A stretch of DNA of 64,000 nt from Sulfolobus sp. S-194 (GCF_012222305.1 NZ_CP035730.1:248001-312000); one strand, 5' to 3'; positions 1-9,682 are shown, counted from the stretch's first letter. The notes: a model not told the origin generated them from the letters alone. Numbers and translations: made by a program.

Positions 1-1750
1 GATGTCTTAACGAAATAGATTTATCTCCAGATATTGTCTTTATTCTTCCGTTTTCAATTTTTAGTTCAGATTTTTGAACTCCTAATATTTCTGAAGCCAT
101 ATCTTTTAGTTTATTCTCTAATTGATCTAATGCATTATTTAATGCTGGTAAAACTATTGGAGTAAATCTACTAGAATAGCTGCCAGATGATATAACCCAT
201 GGCCTATTTGTATCAACACTGTATATCACGTCTACATCTTCTGGGTTTACTCCTAATCTTTTAGATACTATTTCGGAGATTACGGTCTCATGACCTTGCC
301 CCTCATTTGTCCCATTTGCTATTACTTTAACTTTTGAATATGAGTCTATTTGCACAATTACCATATCTTGAGCTGAAGATTTAGGTAAATAATCTTTACT
401 TTCTCTAGCTAAGTCTAAATATCCTATGTTAGTACCGGAGGGTTCTACTATCAGTGAGGTACCTATTGCGACTCTCCTTTCTCTTTTCCTTTCCTCATTA
501 ACTTCTACCCTAAGTTTATCGTACAACTCTTTCATCCTTTTTACTACATTATAGCAGCTAAATCCGTAATATTTACCTCCTGTAACTGTCTCGTACTGTG
601 TAGTTTTTATCACGTTTTTCATTCTAACCTCAATGGGATCAATACCTATTTCCCTTGCAAACGTATCTATTGCACTCTCTAATGCTAAGTACAAGTGTGG
701 TCCTCCATAACCCCTATTTAATCCAGTAGGTACAGTATTAGTTAGGACTGCTCTGTACGTTAATTTTAATGCTTGTATATCATAAGGACCAGTTAAATTT
801 CCGTGGTTTCTAAGTAAATTTCCAGGTTCTGGAGGTCTGGGATATGCCCCTAAGTTATCGGTAAGTTCCATGTCTATAGCATGGATTTTCCCCTCCTTAT
901 CTCCATATATTCTTATAATTGACTCTCTCTCAGCTCCAACGGAACTTGAAGTTAAGTGTTCGCTTCTAGTCTCTACCCATTTTAGCGGTCTATTCACTAA
1001 TCTTGAAGACGCTGCAATTAAAGCCATGTATGGATAAATTGCGCTCTTAATGCCAAATGATCCTCCTATGTCTCTAGGTCCTCTTATAACTACTTTAGAT
1101 TTTAATGCTTTACTTAAGAGATAATGAATGGTAAATGGTCCTTGAAAGTTAGAAAAAATTTCATATTCTTCACCATTATACTTTGCGTAAACTTCATATG
1201 TTTCTAAAGGAGAAGAGGTGTATCTTGGAAATTTTATCCTCTCCTCAACTACTATATCCGATTTCTTAATCTCGTCCGTATATTTTCCGTAAATAAAAGT
1301 TTTATCTAGCACTATATTTGATTTTAGATTAGGATGAATCGGTGGTTTAGAAATTGCGTCAGATATGCTTATAACTGCATCTAATGGTTCGTAATCTACT
1401 TGTAGTAGTTCTTTTGCATCTTCTGCTACGTAATCGTCTTTTGCTACTATTATGGCAACAGGTTCACCATAATAAACTGTTTTATGTCTAGCTATCGGAT
1501 AGTATTCCAAATTTATGTCAAGTGATAATGGAAAGGGATCTAAAATATTTTTTAAATCGCTATATGTTATTACTTTTATCACTCCGCTTAATTTTTCTGC
1601 TTCTTCTTTGTTGATACTTATTATTTTTGCATGAGCATAAGGAGATCTAGCAATAGAAACAGAAAAATAACCTTTTATTTCTTTAGTTAATACGTCATCA
1701 ATATACGAACCTTCTCCCTTTACAAATCGAAACCCCTCTTTAAATACCAT
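1..1750 (-). CDS. Molybdenum hydroxylase large subunit (xanthine/aldehyde/CO dehydrogenase family), partial
   Basis: The frame runs from an ATG at 1750 to the left edge, giving the first 583 residues of a protein that normally has about 700-780. Translation starts MVFKEGFRFVKGEGSYIDDV, the usual N-terminus of the molybdopterin-binding large subunit. It contains RDIGGSFGIKS (molybdopterin dithiolene contact) and GTNEGQGHETVISEIV, both family hallmarks. The C-terminal part with the catalytic glutamate lies outside the window. Its ATG is 2 nt after the stop of the enoyl-CoA hydratase at 1753-2517, so the two are probably co-transcribed. The FAD and 2Fe-2S subunits are not visible here and may lie further left. 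Substrate unknown; an aldehyde or aromatic acyl-CoA would suit the neighbours (inference). Confidence 0.9.
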   Translation of the reverse strand, partial: MVFKEGFRFVKGEGSYIDDVLTKEIKGYFSVSIARSPYAHAKIISINKEEAEKLSGVIKVITYSDLKNILDPFPLSLDINLEYYPIARHKTVYYGEPVAIIVAKDDYVAEDAKELLQVDYEPLDAVISISDAISKPPIHPNLKSNIVLDKTFIYGKYTDEIKKSDIVVEERIKFPRYTSSPLETYEVYAKYNGEEYEIFSNFQGPFTIHYLLSKALKSKVVIRGPRDIGGSFGIKSAIYPYMALIAASSRLVNRPLKWVETRSEHLTSSSVGAERESIIRIYGDKEGKIHAIDMELTDNLGAYPRPPEPGNLLRNHGNLTGPYDIQALKLTYRAVLTNTVPTGLNRGYGGPHLYLALESAIDTFAREIGIDPIEVRMKNVIKTTQYETVTGGKYYGFSCYNVVKRMKELYDKLRVEVNEERKRERRVAIGTSLIVEPSGTNIGYLDLARESKDYLPKSSAQDMVIVQIDSYSKVKVIANGTNEGQGHETVISEIVSKRLGVNPEDVDVIYSVDTNRPWVISSGSYSSRFTPIVLPALNNALDQLENKLKDMASEILGVQKSELKIENGRIKTISGDKSISLRH

Positions 1751-1752
1751 AA

Positions 1753-2517
1753 TTACCTACCGTTAAAATTAGGCTTCCTTTTATTTAAGAAGGACTGTAC
1801 GCCTTCTTTGAAGTCTTCGCTATATCTGAGTAAGCCAAACGTTTTCCTTTCAATATCGAATCCTGCGTAAAACGGCGAATCTGCAACCTCTCTTATTATT
1901 TTCTTTAATGCTTTGAGGGCTAACGAGGATAGGCTAGCTAAATCTTTAGCTATTTCTAATGCTCTCCCTTCTAATTTATCTTCATCAACAATCTCATGTA
2001 TTATTCCCCACTGAAGGGCAGTTTGCGCGTCTATTCTCTTTCCCAACATCAGCATATATGTAGCTCTAGATACACCTAACATCTTTACTATCCTAGTTAC
2101 TCCACCACTTGCCGGGACCATTCCTAATCTTATTTCTGGAAAGCTAAATTCACTTTTAGGTGTTGCTATTCTTATATCACAAGATAATGCTAATTCTAAG
2201 CCTGCCCCAAATGTGTATCCGTTTATAGCAGCTATTACTGGTTTGGTTATTCTTTCACTTGATGATAAATCTTCTCCCCAATCTAGTAAAATTTCTGGAT
2301 TTAATGATAAGAACTCACCTATATCTCCTCCAGAACTAAAAGCTTTTCCTCCTACACCTTCTACAATTATTACTCTTATGCTTGGATCTTTGTCTAATTC
2401 TATTATTTTCTCTCCTATTTCTCTCCTCATCTCAACGGTTATTGCGTTCATTTTTTCTTGTCTATCTATTAATATTTTACCTATTTTGTTTTCGTTGTCT
2501 ACCTCAACCTTGATCAT
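1753..2517 (-). CDS. Enoyl-CoA hydratase/isomerase (crotonase family)
   Basis: A 254-residue crotonase, the usual length. The oxyanion-hole segment KAFSSGGDI is near residue 60. Both catalytic glutamates of the hydratase type are present: one in GAGLELALSCDIR and one in FPEIRLGMVPASGG. The C-terminus EDFKEGVQSFLNKRKPNF is typical. It should hydrate 2-enoyl-CoA esters in beta-oxidation or in ring-cleavage-product breakdown. It is followed 2 nt later by the molybdenum hydroxylase subunit and preceded, 64 nt away, by an acyl-CoA ligase on the same strand, suggesting activation, hydration and oxidation of one acid. Substrate chain length cannot be read from the sequence. Confidence 0.92.
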   Translation of the reverse strand: MIKVEVDNENKIGKILIDRQEKMNAITVEMRREIGEKIIELDKDPSIRVIIVEGVGGKAFSSGGDIGEFLSLNPEILLDWGEDLSSSERITKPVIAAINGYTFGAGLELALSCDIRIATPKSEFSFPEIRLGMVPASGGVTRIVKMLGVSRATYMLMLGKRIDAQTALQWGIIHEIVDEDKLEGRALEIAKDLASLSSLALKALKKIIREVADSPFYAGFDIERKTFGLLRYSEDFKEGVQSFLNKRKPNFNGR

Positions 2518-2581
2518 ACAATATCACACTAATTTTAACCGTACATAATATTTAAGTTTTTCCCTTAACTTATTTATATTT

Positions 2582-4270
2582 TTATCGTTTTTCTAATTTC
2601 TTTACGATTTCTGGATTTTCTAACGTACTTACATCACCAATATTACTACCACTTTCTATGGACCTCAAAACTCTCCTCATTATTTTACCACTTAATGTAT
2701 GAGGTAATTCTTTTACGAACTCTATTTCTCTAGGAACCATGTGTGAAGCTAATTTCTCTTTAACATAATCTTGGATTTGTTGTTTAAGCTCTTCAGTGGG
2801 TTCATATTCCTTTTTAAGTACTATATATGCCTTTATCTTATGACCTCTAACAGGATCTTCTACGCCTATCACACCAACTTCAGCTACAGCTGGATGGGTT
2901 GAGATTATACTCTCTATTTCTATTGGACTTACTCTATATCCAGAAACTTTGATAACGTCGTCTGCTCTACCTAAATACCAGAAATATCCGTCTTCATCCA
3001 TGTACGCTAAATCACCGGTTAAATAATAACCGTTCTTAAAGTTACCCTTCCATCTCTCCTCATCTCCCCATATTCCTTTAGCCATAGCTGGAAAATCTGG
3101 TTTGAAAGCTAATATGCCTCTGGTATTAGGTGGGAGAGGATTTCCGTTCTCATCAACTATCAAAGCTTCAACTCCTGGTAATGGCTTACCCATGGAGCCG
3201 ACTTTTATGGGCATTGAAATAAAGTTCGCTATAACATATGTTGCTGTCTCGGTCTGACCATATCCATCATGAACGGGAACACCGAAGATCTGGAGACCTA
3301 TCTTAACAGTATCTGGATCCACATATTCTCCGCCTGCATGTATAAATCTAACTGATGAAAGATCATATTTCTTACTTAGTTCTAAACCTTCTTTCTTTAA
3401 CAATCTTAAGGCTGTTGGTGCTGTAGAAATTACAGAAACTTTAAATTCTTGAATAATAGAATACCAAGTTTCAGCCTTAAATCTTCCTTCGTATGAGACA
3501 AGAGGAATACTATTAGCCCATGCTGTCCATACACCGGCAAATCCTGCTACCCAAGCCGGATCTCCAGTATGCCAAAATACATCTTGTGGATGCATATCAA
3601 AATGGTATTTTCCGGAAATATAATAGAAAGTTAAAATATCCTGGGCATGCCAAATTCCTTTAGGTTTTCCAGTGGTTCCAGAGGTGTAGAGTATCAAGAA
3701 CGGATCGTTAATGGATCTCTTTTCATAAGAAATCTTACCTACCCTATTACTTTCTCCCTCTATTCCATCATCGGTAGTTTTTAAAACCTTAATCCCTCCT
3801 ATATTCTTAAATTTATCTACTAATCCCTCGTGGACAATAGCTACTTTAGCACCACTATTTTCAACTCTATACCTTATTGCCTCTTCACCAAACGTTGAAA
3901 AGATGGGAACAATTACACCACCTATCATGGCTATTGCAGTAAATGAGAAGTATAATGATGGGGTCCTTTTAGACATTATAACTACTCTATCTCCTCTTTT
4001 TACTCCACTATTTTCTAGCACATCTCTGAACATAGCCCCTTTCTTCTCTAAATCATTAAATGTTAATTTTCTCATACCTCCTTCTTCACTCACCCATAAT
4101 AAGGCAAGTTTATCATTTTTATTATGTATCGCTAACTCACCGGCATTTACTTCACCATAATAATTGAGTTCTTTACGTACTTTGTCCCAATTAAAATTTC
4201 TTCTAACTTCGTCATAGTTAGTCAAATTTGGTTTTACTACTATTTTCTTATCCTTTATTATTTCTACCAT
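2582..4270 (-). CDS. Acyl-CoA ligase, AMP-forming (acetyl-CoA synthetase/ACSM-like)
   Basis: A 562-residue ANL-superfamily ligase that makes an acyl-CoA from an acid, ATP and CoA. It carries the P-loop YTSGTTGKPKG near residue 195, the motif GYGQTETA, the hinge region YLTGDLAYMDEDGYFWYLGR and the C-terminal catalytic lysine motif LPHTLSGKIMRR. It belongs to the same subgroup as the ligase at 29018-30565. In Metallosphaera, relatives of this type act on short acids such as 4-hydroxybutyrate; whether this one does is unknown. A TATA-like element, TTATAAAT on the minus strand, lies near 4303-4311. It leads the hydratase/molybdenum-hydroxylase cluster, probably as one unit. Confidence 0.92.
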   Translation of the reverse strand: MVEIIKDKKIVVKPNLTNYDEVRRNFNWDKVRKELNYYGEVNAGELAIHNKNDKLALLWVSEEGGMRKLTFNDLEKKGAMFRDVLENSGVKRGDRVVIMSKRTPSLYFSFTAIAMIGGVIVPIFSTFGEEAIRYRVENSGAKVAIVHEGLVDKFKNIGGIKVLKTTDDGIEGESNRVGKISYEKRSINDPFLILYTSGTTGKPKGIWHAQDILTFYYISGKYHFDMHPQDVFWHTGDPAWVAGFAGVWTAWANSIPLVSYEGRFKAETWYSIIQEFKVSVISTAPTALRLLKKEGLELSKKYDLSSVRFIHAGGEYVDPDTVKIGLQIFGVPVHDGYGQTETATYVIANFISMPIKVGSMGKPLPGVEALIVDENGNPLPPNTRGILAFKPDFPAMAKGIWGDEERWKGNFKNGYYLTGDLAYMDEDGYFWYLGRADDVIKVSGYRVSPIEIESIISTHPAVAEVGVIGVEDPVRGHKIKAYIVLKKEYEPTEELKQQIQDYVKEKLASHMVPREIEFVKELPHTLSGKIMRRVLRSIESGSNIGDVSTLENPEIVKKLEKR

Positions 4271-4763
4271 AATTATATCATCTATGTTTTATTACGCTTA
4301 TTTATAAGCTTTACGCGTTATTTCAGTTTTAATTGTAGTTAGCATAATATTCAAAAGATTAATGAAAATGAATTTAATACTCTCAAAGGTTAAAGATAGA
4401 ATAGCAAGAGTCGATGTTTTGTCACTCGAATAGATTTTATTAGAAAACTCTGATTTTTAGGCAATGAAAAATGCTTTAACAAATTACTTTATTTCTTAAA
4501 AATAATAAAAGAGAAAATCCGTTATATAATAACAATTATTCATTTATTATGTGCTAAATATTATGATTGTTTAAACAAAGAGTATAATTTTTATACTTTA
4601 ATAGATTAAGTCTTTTTTCTATGTTTTAGAGGAGCGTTATCTTTAAATTATCTAAAAAGCTCATAAGAATCTTCTTTGCTTTCCTTTACTTTTTTTCTAA
4701 AACTTCTTTTATTAAATTGTCAAGATATTTGTCATATCTTAACAATTCCTAAATAATTTATAA
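4271..4763. other. 493-bp divergent intergenic region
   Basis: It separates the ligase on the minus strand from the HTH-10 regulator on the plus strand. It holds the minus-strand TATA near 4303-4311 and, at its right end, the palindrome 4715-4747 and the regulator's TATA at 4757-4764, listed separately. All frames are full of stops. I see no RNA-like or coding structure in the middle. Confidence 0.6.
4715..4747. promoter_or_regulatory. 33-bp near-perfect palindrome, candidate operator
   Basis: The arms AATTGTcAAGATAT and ATATCTTaACAATT flank a 5-nt spacer, TTGTC. Thirteen of fourteen arm positions pair. It ends about 10 bp before the TATA box of the HTH-10 regulator, where an archaeal activator or autoregulator would bind. 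That this protein binds here is an inference. Confidence 0.6.
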
Positions 4764-4764
4764 A
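4757..4764 (+). promoter_or_regulatory. TATA box of the HTH-10 regulator; sets start at 4788
   Basis: The sequence TTTATAAA is centred near 4760, about 27 bp before the ATG at 4788. The upstream in-frame ATG at 4764 overlaps this box and so would not be transcribed. Confidence 0.65.
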
Positions 4765-4787
4765 TGTTGAAGTTACAATATAAATCA

Positions 4788-5447
4788 ATGAGAAACTTTA
4801 ACAATTACCCCATAAAACTCGTAACTCTTCATATAGTGCACGAGAATTGTTGGAGTAGATATTATTTGAATGATGATTTAGTAAAAATATTAGATTTAGT
4901 ACCCTATATGGAGAAGAACCTTTTAAGAGTCTTTGCAATAACTTCCGAAAAGGGATATAAAACCATAGAAAAGTTAAAGTTCGATGGCAAAATAAAAGAA
5001 ATATTTAATGTATATAGAAATGGTAACAGCATATTCATAGATTTAGCTAGGGATTTTGATAGTTCTGTTCTGTCTATTATAAATAAAAATAATGGAATTG
5101 TTTTAAATACTGCTAAGTACGAGGGAATGGAAATATGGAACGTTCTAATTTATGAACATAAAATTAATAGAATGCTCAAGGAGTTAGATGAGATAGCAGA
5201 GATTGAGAAAATTAAAATAAGTGACCATATTCCACTTACTAATACTCTATCTGACAATGAACTAAAAATTCTTTCTATAGCATATGAGAGTGGCTATTTT
5301 GATTATCCAAGGAAAATTAAGTCTGGAGAACTAGCTAATCGCCTAGGCATAAGTCAGTCAACATTAATTTACTATTTAAGAAATGCAGAAAGAAAAATAA
5401 TAGGCCAATTCTTGAGAAAGAGTCGTATGGAGCAAGTAGATGAATAA
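4788..5447 (+). CDS. Transcriptional regulator, HTH-10 (bacterio-opsin activator-like) family
   Basis: The start chosen is the ATG at 4788 (219 residues); an in-frame ATG at 4764 would overlap the TATA box. The N-terminal ~150 residues are an archaeal sensor-like region with no motif I can assign. The C-terminal ~55 residues form an HTH-10 DNA-binding domain: LSDNELKILSIAYESGYFDYP, then SGELANRLGISQSTLIYYLRNAERK as the recognition helix region. It stands alone, converges on the ubiD-type gene and has a strong palindrome just upstream of its promoter, which fits autoregulation. The nearest plausible targets are the MFS-ADH-UbiD operon and the Rieske oxygenase genes (inference from proximity). 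Confidence 0.85.
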   Translation: MRNFNNYPIKLVTLHIVHENCWSRYYLNDDLVKILDLVPYMEKNLLRVFAITSEKGYKTIEKLKFDGKIKEIFNVYRNGNSIFIDLARDFDSSVLSIINKNNGIVLNTAKYEGMEIWNVLIYEHKINRMLKELDEIAEIEKIKISDHIPLTNTLSDNELKILSIAYESGYFDYPRKIKSGELANRLGISQSTLIYYLRNAERKIIGQFLRKSRMEQVDE

Positions 5448-5521
5448 GTATGCAATAAAAAGTCATTTTTATATATTCAAGTACCACGAGTCTTACGGGA
5501 AATAGTTGTTAGAATACTTCT

Positions 5522-6958
5522 TTAATTAGAGAAAATTTCGCTCCATTTCTCCATTACTTTTTTACTTAATTCTTCACTAGGTCTAACCTCCGTAGGGAAT
5601 TCGTTTCTAATTAGCCTACTAAATGGTTTTACTGCGTAGATTATTGCCCTAGATGAGGAATATTCCTTCAAGTTTTCTTTTCTTTCAGCCATTGGATCTA
5701 GTGGGGTACTGGTAACGTTTTTGATAACATCTATTGAAGTTGCAGGATCGGATCTAGTACACATGGCCCATACTACTTGGTTCAAATCCGAAGGATCTAT
5801 GTCATCATCTACTATAATTACATATCTTCCGCCATAAGCACCTAAGGGACTTGTGCTAACTAAATGCCCAATCATAGTTGCGTGTCCAGCAAAAGATTGC
5901 TTTATGGATATTACAATAAATGCTCTTGAAAAGCCGACTTCATGAGCCCAAACTCCTTTTACGTTAGGCACTCCGGTTCTTTCTAAAAAATCCCAAATCA
6001 TAGCAGATCTTATGGGGCATCTAAAATAAGAGTAATCATATGGCGGTATACTGGGTGCAGTACCTAATAATATTGGATCTTGCCTATAATAAACTCTCTT
6101 AACATCAATTACTGGACTTTTCATCCTTCCTCCAGCGTAATACCCCATAAACTCTCCAAAAGGTCCTTCATCAGTTAACTCACCAGTTATATACCCTTCT
6201 ACTGCTATTTCACTGTCAGCGGGAATAGGCAAACCAGTAACTTCACCTCTAAACACTCTGAATCTTTCTCCTATTACTGCTCCACTAAAATTATATTCAG
6301 AAACTCCTAAAGGTACTTCCATACCAGCAAATATTAAAAGAGACAATGGAGGAGCGAAGGAGATTGCTATTGGAGCTTTCTTACCTTTACTTAAATACTT
6401 CTCAATATGTAACCTACCGTGGTGACTAGCCTCTATAAATATTGCCAATTTATTTTTGTCAACTAGCATTACCCTATAAGTTCCTACATTAACCCAATTA
6501 GAGTCAGGGTCACTTGTTATTACTGCATCTGCTGTGCCTATATATCTCCCACCATCCATTTCATGCCATTTAGGTGCAGGAAATTTCAAAAGGTTAATAT
6601 TATCATCCTTATCTACATTTTCTAAAAAAGGTGCGTCAGAAACTTCAATTGGTTCATAGCTTTTGTATTCTTTATAAGCATAATTTAGTCTTTCCCTTAA
6701 CTTTAAGACTAGCTCGAGATTATTTAAGTTAGGAGAAAAACCTAAGGCTAAACTAACCCTCCTGGAATCTAAAAGTGTCCCAGTAAGAACCCTAAATCCT
6801 TTTGGATAACCAACTATCTCATCAAAGAGTAAAGTATATTTATTTTTCTTTGCGTTAAGGTCAGTAATTGCCCCAATTTCTAAATTCCAGTCAGCTCCTT
6901 TAATTTCCCTCAAAAGGTTTAATTTTCTAACCTCTTCAATAAACCTTCTAATATCCAT
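5522..6958 (-). CDS. UbiD-family decarboxylase
   Basis: A 478-residue member of the UbiD family, which uses prenylated FMN to decarboxylate or carboxylate aromatic and unsaturated acids reversibly. Recognisable segments are SNWVNVGTYRVMLVDKNK near residue 155, the GPFGEFMGYYAGG motif, and the C-terminal DIDPSDLNQVVWAMCTR region. Length is normal. The cofactor-making partner UbiX is not in the window. The gene is 16 nt downstream of a zinc alcohol dehydrogenase and completes an MFS-ADH-UbiD operon. An aromatic or vinylogous acid imported by the MFS protein is the simplest substrate guess. UbiD enzymes are often oxygen-sensitive, so the neighbouring Rieske oxygenase need not share its pathway. 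Confidence 0.92.
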   Translation of the reverse strand: MDIRRFIEEVRKLNLLREIKGADWNLEIGAITDLNAKKNKYTLLFDEIVGYPKGFRVLTGTLLDSRRVSLALGFSPNLNNLELVLKLRERLNYAYKEYKSYEPIEVSDAPFLENVDKDDNINLLKFPAPKWHEMDGGRYIGTADAVITSDPDSNWVNVGTYRVMLVDKNKLAIFIEASHHGRLHIEKYLSKGKKAPIAISFAPPLSLLIFAGMEVPLGVSEYNFSGAVIGERFRVFRGEVTGLPIPADSEIAVEGYITGELTDEGPFGEFMGYYAGGRMKSPVIDVKRVYYRQDPILLGTAPSIPPYDYSYFRCPIRSAMIWDFLERTGVPNVKGVWAHEVGFSRAFIVISIKQSFAGHATMIGHLVSTSPLGAYGGRYVIIVDDDIDPSDLNQVVWAMCTRSDPATSIDVIKNVTSTPLDPMAERKENLKEYSSSRAIIYAVKPFSRLIRNEFPTEVRPSEELSKKVMEKWSEIFSN

Positions 6959-6974
6959 GATATATTCTCCACAT

Positions 6975-8009
6975 TTAAGGTATTAATACTTGCCTTCCCG
7001 TTACTTTATTCGATTCTAAATTATCTAAAGCTTTATTAGCTTCTTCTAACGATAATTTAGTTGTAACAATTTTTATCTTTCCACTTTCAGCTAATTTTAT
7101 AATTTCCAGAAAATCTCTCCTATTACCGGTCAGAGTACCAATGAACTCCCAACCCATAGAGTGTAACTTTAACCCAGCTTCTTGTGGCAAACCTCCACCA
7201 AAAGTTCCAACTTTAATATATCTTCCCAATTTTGCTAACATTGTATAATAATTTTTTACAGTACTCTCAGAACCCACAAAATCTAATATAGCATCAACTC
7301 CTCTTCCCTCAGTTATCCTTAATATTTCTTGAAATAGACTTTCGTCTTTACCATTTATGACATAATTAGCCCCTAATTTTGACGCCAATTTTAGCCCTTC
7401 TTCGTTAATATCTATTGCTATTACAGTAGAACCATATAGAGCTTTAACTATTTGAACTCCAAAACTACCTAATCCACCTCCTGCGCCTATAATCATAACA
7501 TATTTAGATGGAGTTAAATTGGCTAATCTAGCGGCTCTATAAGCCGTAACTCCTGCACAAGCTAAAGGTGATGCATCCTCTACTGATAACTTATTTACTT
7601 TATATACGTAATTAAAATTAGAAACTACATATTCAGCATACCCCCCATTAGTACTTATTCCTAACCATGTAGGAAAATCACAATATTGCTCCTCTCCTAT
7701 CTTACAATAGTAACAATTTCCTTCTCCTTGCCAAGGATTTACTATAACCTTGTCTCCTTTTGCAAATCCTATAACCTCATCTCCAATATCTTCTATTATT
7801 CCCGCTATTTCATGTCCTGGAATAAAAGGTAGTTGAGGTGGATTTATAGATACTCTTTTATATATTATACCACTTCTTACTGAGACGTCAGTATGGCATA
7901 CACCCGCACTTTTTACTCTGATGAGAACTTGATTTTGCTTAAGCTTAGGAACACTAACATCTTCTAATTTCAATGATTTTCCAAATTCCTTAATCAACAT
8001 AGCTTTCAT
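6975..8009 (-). CDS. Zinc-dependent alcohol dehydrogenase (medium-chain family)
   Basis: A 344-residue medium-chain dehydrogenase. The catalytic zinc site is in GVCHTDVSVRSG and PGHEIAG. The structural zinc loop is EGNCYYCKIGEEQYC. The NAD(P)-binding motif is GAGGGLGSFGVQIVKA. It resembles the paralogue at 51298-52338 and the S. solfataricus ADH. It overlaps the upstream MFS gene by 4 nt, so the two are translationally coupled, and it is followed 16 nt later by the UbiD-family gene. It could oxidise an alcohol side chain before decarboxylation, or reduce an aldehyde afterwards. Confidence 0.93.
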   Translation of the reverse strand: MKAMLIKEFGKSLKLEDVSVPKLKQNQVLIRVKSAGVCHTDVSVRSGIIYKRVSINPPQLPFIPGHEIAGIIEDIGDEVIGFAKGDKVIVNPWQGEGNCYYCKIGEEQYCDFPTWLGISTNGGYAEYVVSNFNYVYKVNKLSVEDASPLACAGVTAYRAARLANLTPSKYVMIIGAGGGLGSFGVQIVKALYGSTVIAIDINEEGLKLASKLGANYVINGKDESLFQEILRITEGRGVDAILDFVGSESTVKNYYTMLAKLGRYIKVGTFGGGLPQEAGLKLHSMGWEFIGTLTGNRRDFLEIIKLAESGKIKIVTTKLSLEEANKALDNLESNKVTGRQVLIP

Positions 8010-9373
8010 ATAGCTCCCTTTTCAGCTGATTCTATTTCCTTTAAAATATTACCCTTTGTATCTTTACTTATGACTGAGGATATTAATAGGATTACCCCTA
8101 CAATTAACAGAGCATAAAACATAACTAATGGAAACTTAGATGCACCAATAGACGCTAAGACGAGGCTTATAATGGTTGGAGACGCTCCTCCTATAGCAAA
8201 GCCTGAATTCCAGGTAAACGCAACACCGGTTCCTCTAATGTTAGTAGGATAAGCCTCATTTAGATATGTCATTAACATACCTCCTCCGAAATCGCTTAGT
8301 AATGATATTAAAAACGTAACCAAAATTATATTGTTCAGAGAACTTATACTTAAAGATCCTAAATATAAATATAGAGGGGAAATAGCAATTACTATTACTG
8401 CTCCTAATATCGACATTAATTTTCTTCCTATATGCTGAGAAATTTCACCTCCTAATGCCGGTCCTATTATCATACCAATTGAAGCTATTATCATCGTAAT
8501 TCCTATTTCAGCCTTTGTCAAGCCATTAATTTTACTTAGAAATGTTGGAAATAAACCTTGTGTTAAATAGTACATTAATGCCCATCCTATAGTAAGTACT
8601 AAAGCAATACCGAATGTTCTTCTATATTTAGAGAAAAGTTCCCTAACCGGTGATCTTATAGTTTTTCCTCTCTCCTTAACTTTCTGCCAAGCATCTGACT
8701 CAGGAACTAAATAGTTAACGAAACCTAATACTGCCAATGGTAGAAGCCCACCAAAAAACATTACTCTCCAACCCCATACTAAATAGGATGATCCTGGGAA
8801 TAACAGAGCAGTCATATAAAACCACGCTGAAGCGATTAAATATGCCGCTCCAGCAGCAGAGAAACCTATTCCTCCTACCCAACCTCTATGTCTTTCTGGT
8901 ACGGATTCTGGCCCTATAGTATGGCTTCCTGCAGTTACGCCTCCAACAAAGAATCCCTCCGCTAATCTTACTAGGATTATTAATATTGGAGCAAAAATTC
9001 CTACTACTGCATAAGTTGGTAATGCACCTTGAAGACTCGCAGTAATAACCAGTCCTATTATACCGTAGAGTATTGCCTTCTTTCTTCCTAATTTGTCCGA
9101 AATATTATTTCCGAAATACAAAGCTCCTACTGGCCTCATAAGAAATGATGTTAAAAAGGTCGCATAAGTAGCAGCTATTGCAAGAAACACCACCTTTGAT
9201 GGGAAGAACAGTTCTGCTATGTACGGAGTAACAAGTAGGATACTAAAGAGATCGTACAAATCGAAAGTCCACGCTAGAAACGTAGCCAAAATCCATTTAG
9301 CATGTTTACTAGTTAATTTATCATCTGGTTTCATCTTTATATTGACCCCTACATCATAATTTATTATTTTCAC
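8006..9373 (-). CDS. MFS transporter (metabolite:H+ symporter type)
   Basis: About 455 residues with 12 predicted membrane segments. The inter-helix loop between segments 2 and 3 carries GNNISDKLGRKKAILYG, the MFS signature, and EGFFVGGVTAGSHTIGPESVPERHRG is typical of the aromatic-acid/metabolite symporters. The frame opens with GTG at 9373; an in-frame ATG at 9334 is a possible alternative, because two minus-strand TATA-like elements (9372-9379 and 9402-9409) would favour different starts. It heads the MFS-ADH-UbiD operon and faces the Rieske oxygenase genes. It probably imports the organic acid used by this cluster. Confidence 0.9.
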   Translation of the reverse strand: MKIINYDVGVNIKMKPDDKLTSKHAKWILATFLAWTFDLYDLFSILLVTPYIAELFFPSKVVFLAIAATYATFLTSFLMRPVGALYFGNNISDKLGRKKAILYGIIGLVITASLQGALPTYAVVGIFAPILIILVRLAEGFFVGGVTAGSHTIGPESVPERHRGWVGGIGFSAAGAAYLIASAWFYMTALLFPGSSYLVWGWRVMFFGGLLPLAVLGFVNYLVPESDAWQKVKERGKTIRSPVRELFSKYRRTFGIALVLTIGWALMYYLTQGLFPTFLSKINGLTKAEIGITMIIASIGMIIGPALGGEISQHIGRKLMSILGAVIVIAISPLYLYLGSLSISSLNNIILVTFLISLLSDFGGGMLMTYLNEAYPTNIRGTGVAFTWNSGFAIGGASPTIISLVLASIGASKFPLVMFYALLIVGVILLISSVISKDTKGNILKEIESAEKGAI

Positions 9374-9682
9374 TTATAAATGTTACTTGAATAAAACACA
9401 TTATAAAAATAATAAATTTAATCATTAATATTTTTCTAATCAATGCACACATCAAATTGGTTTGAATTCAAGGTAGGTCAAAGCCAGCACATTACTTATA
9501 ATATAACTACTTTTTGAATCAATCCAACTATGAGTTCTCCATTAATTTGCAAATGTAAATCAATCACCTTTTAGCTTAATCACATCACATAGTATCTATA
9601 TCCGAGTACTTAAAGTTCCCTAGCTATATAATAATGTTTTTAGGGAAAAATTTATAAGTTGTCTTAAAAAATTAATTATGTT
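9374..9682. other. 309-bp divergent intergenic region
   Basis: It lies between the MFS-ADH-UbiD operon and the Rieske genes. The plus-strand TATA TTTATA at 9651-9656 is about 29 bp before the oxygenase ATG, and minus-strand TATA-like elements are at 9372-9379 and 9402-9409. Nothing else stands out; no copy of the 4715-4747 palindrome is visible. Confidence 0.6.
9651..9658 (+). promoter_or_regulatory. TATA box of the Rieske oxygenase operon
   Basis: The sequence TTTATAAG is preceded by an A-rich stretch and lies about 29 bp upstream of the ATG at 9683, consistent with a leaderless transcript. Confidence 0.6.

Noticed and set aside
2213-2548. 111-residue plus-strand frame across the enoyl-CoA hydratase gene, and similar long opposite-strand frames elsewhere (for example 28135-28578, 56164-56619, 61016-61405)
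   Set aside because: These are antisense shadows of strongly supported genes, with low-complexity Ser/Ile/Leu-rich translations and no homology.
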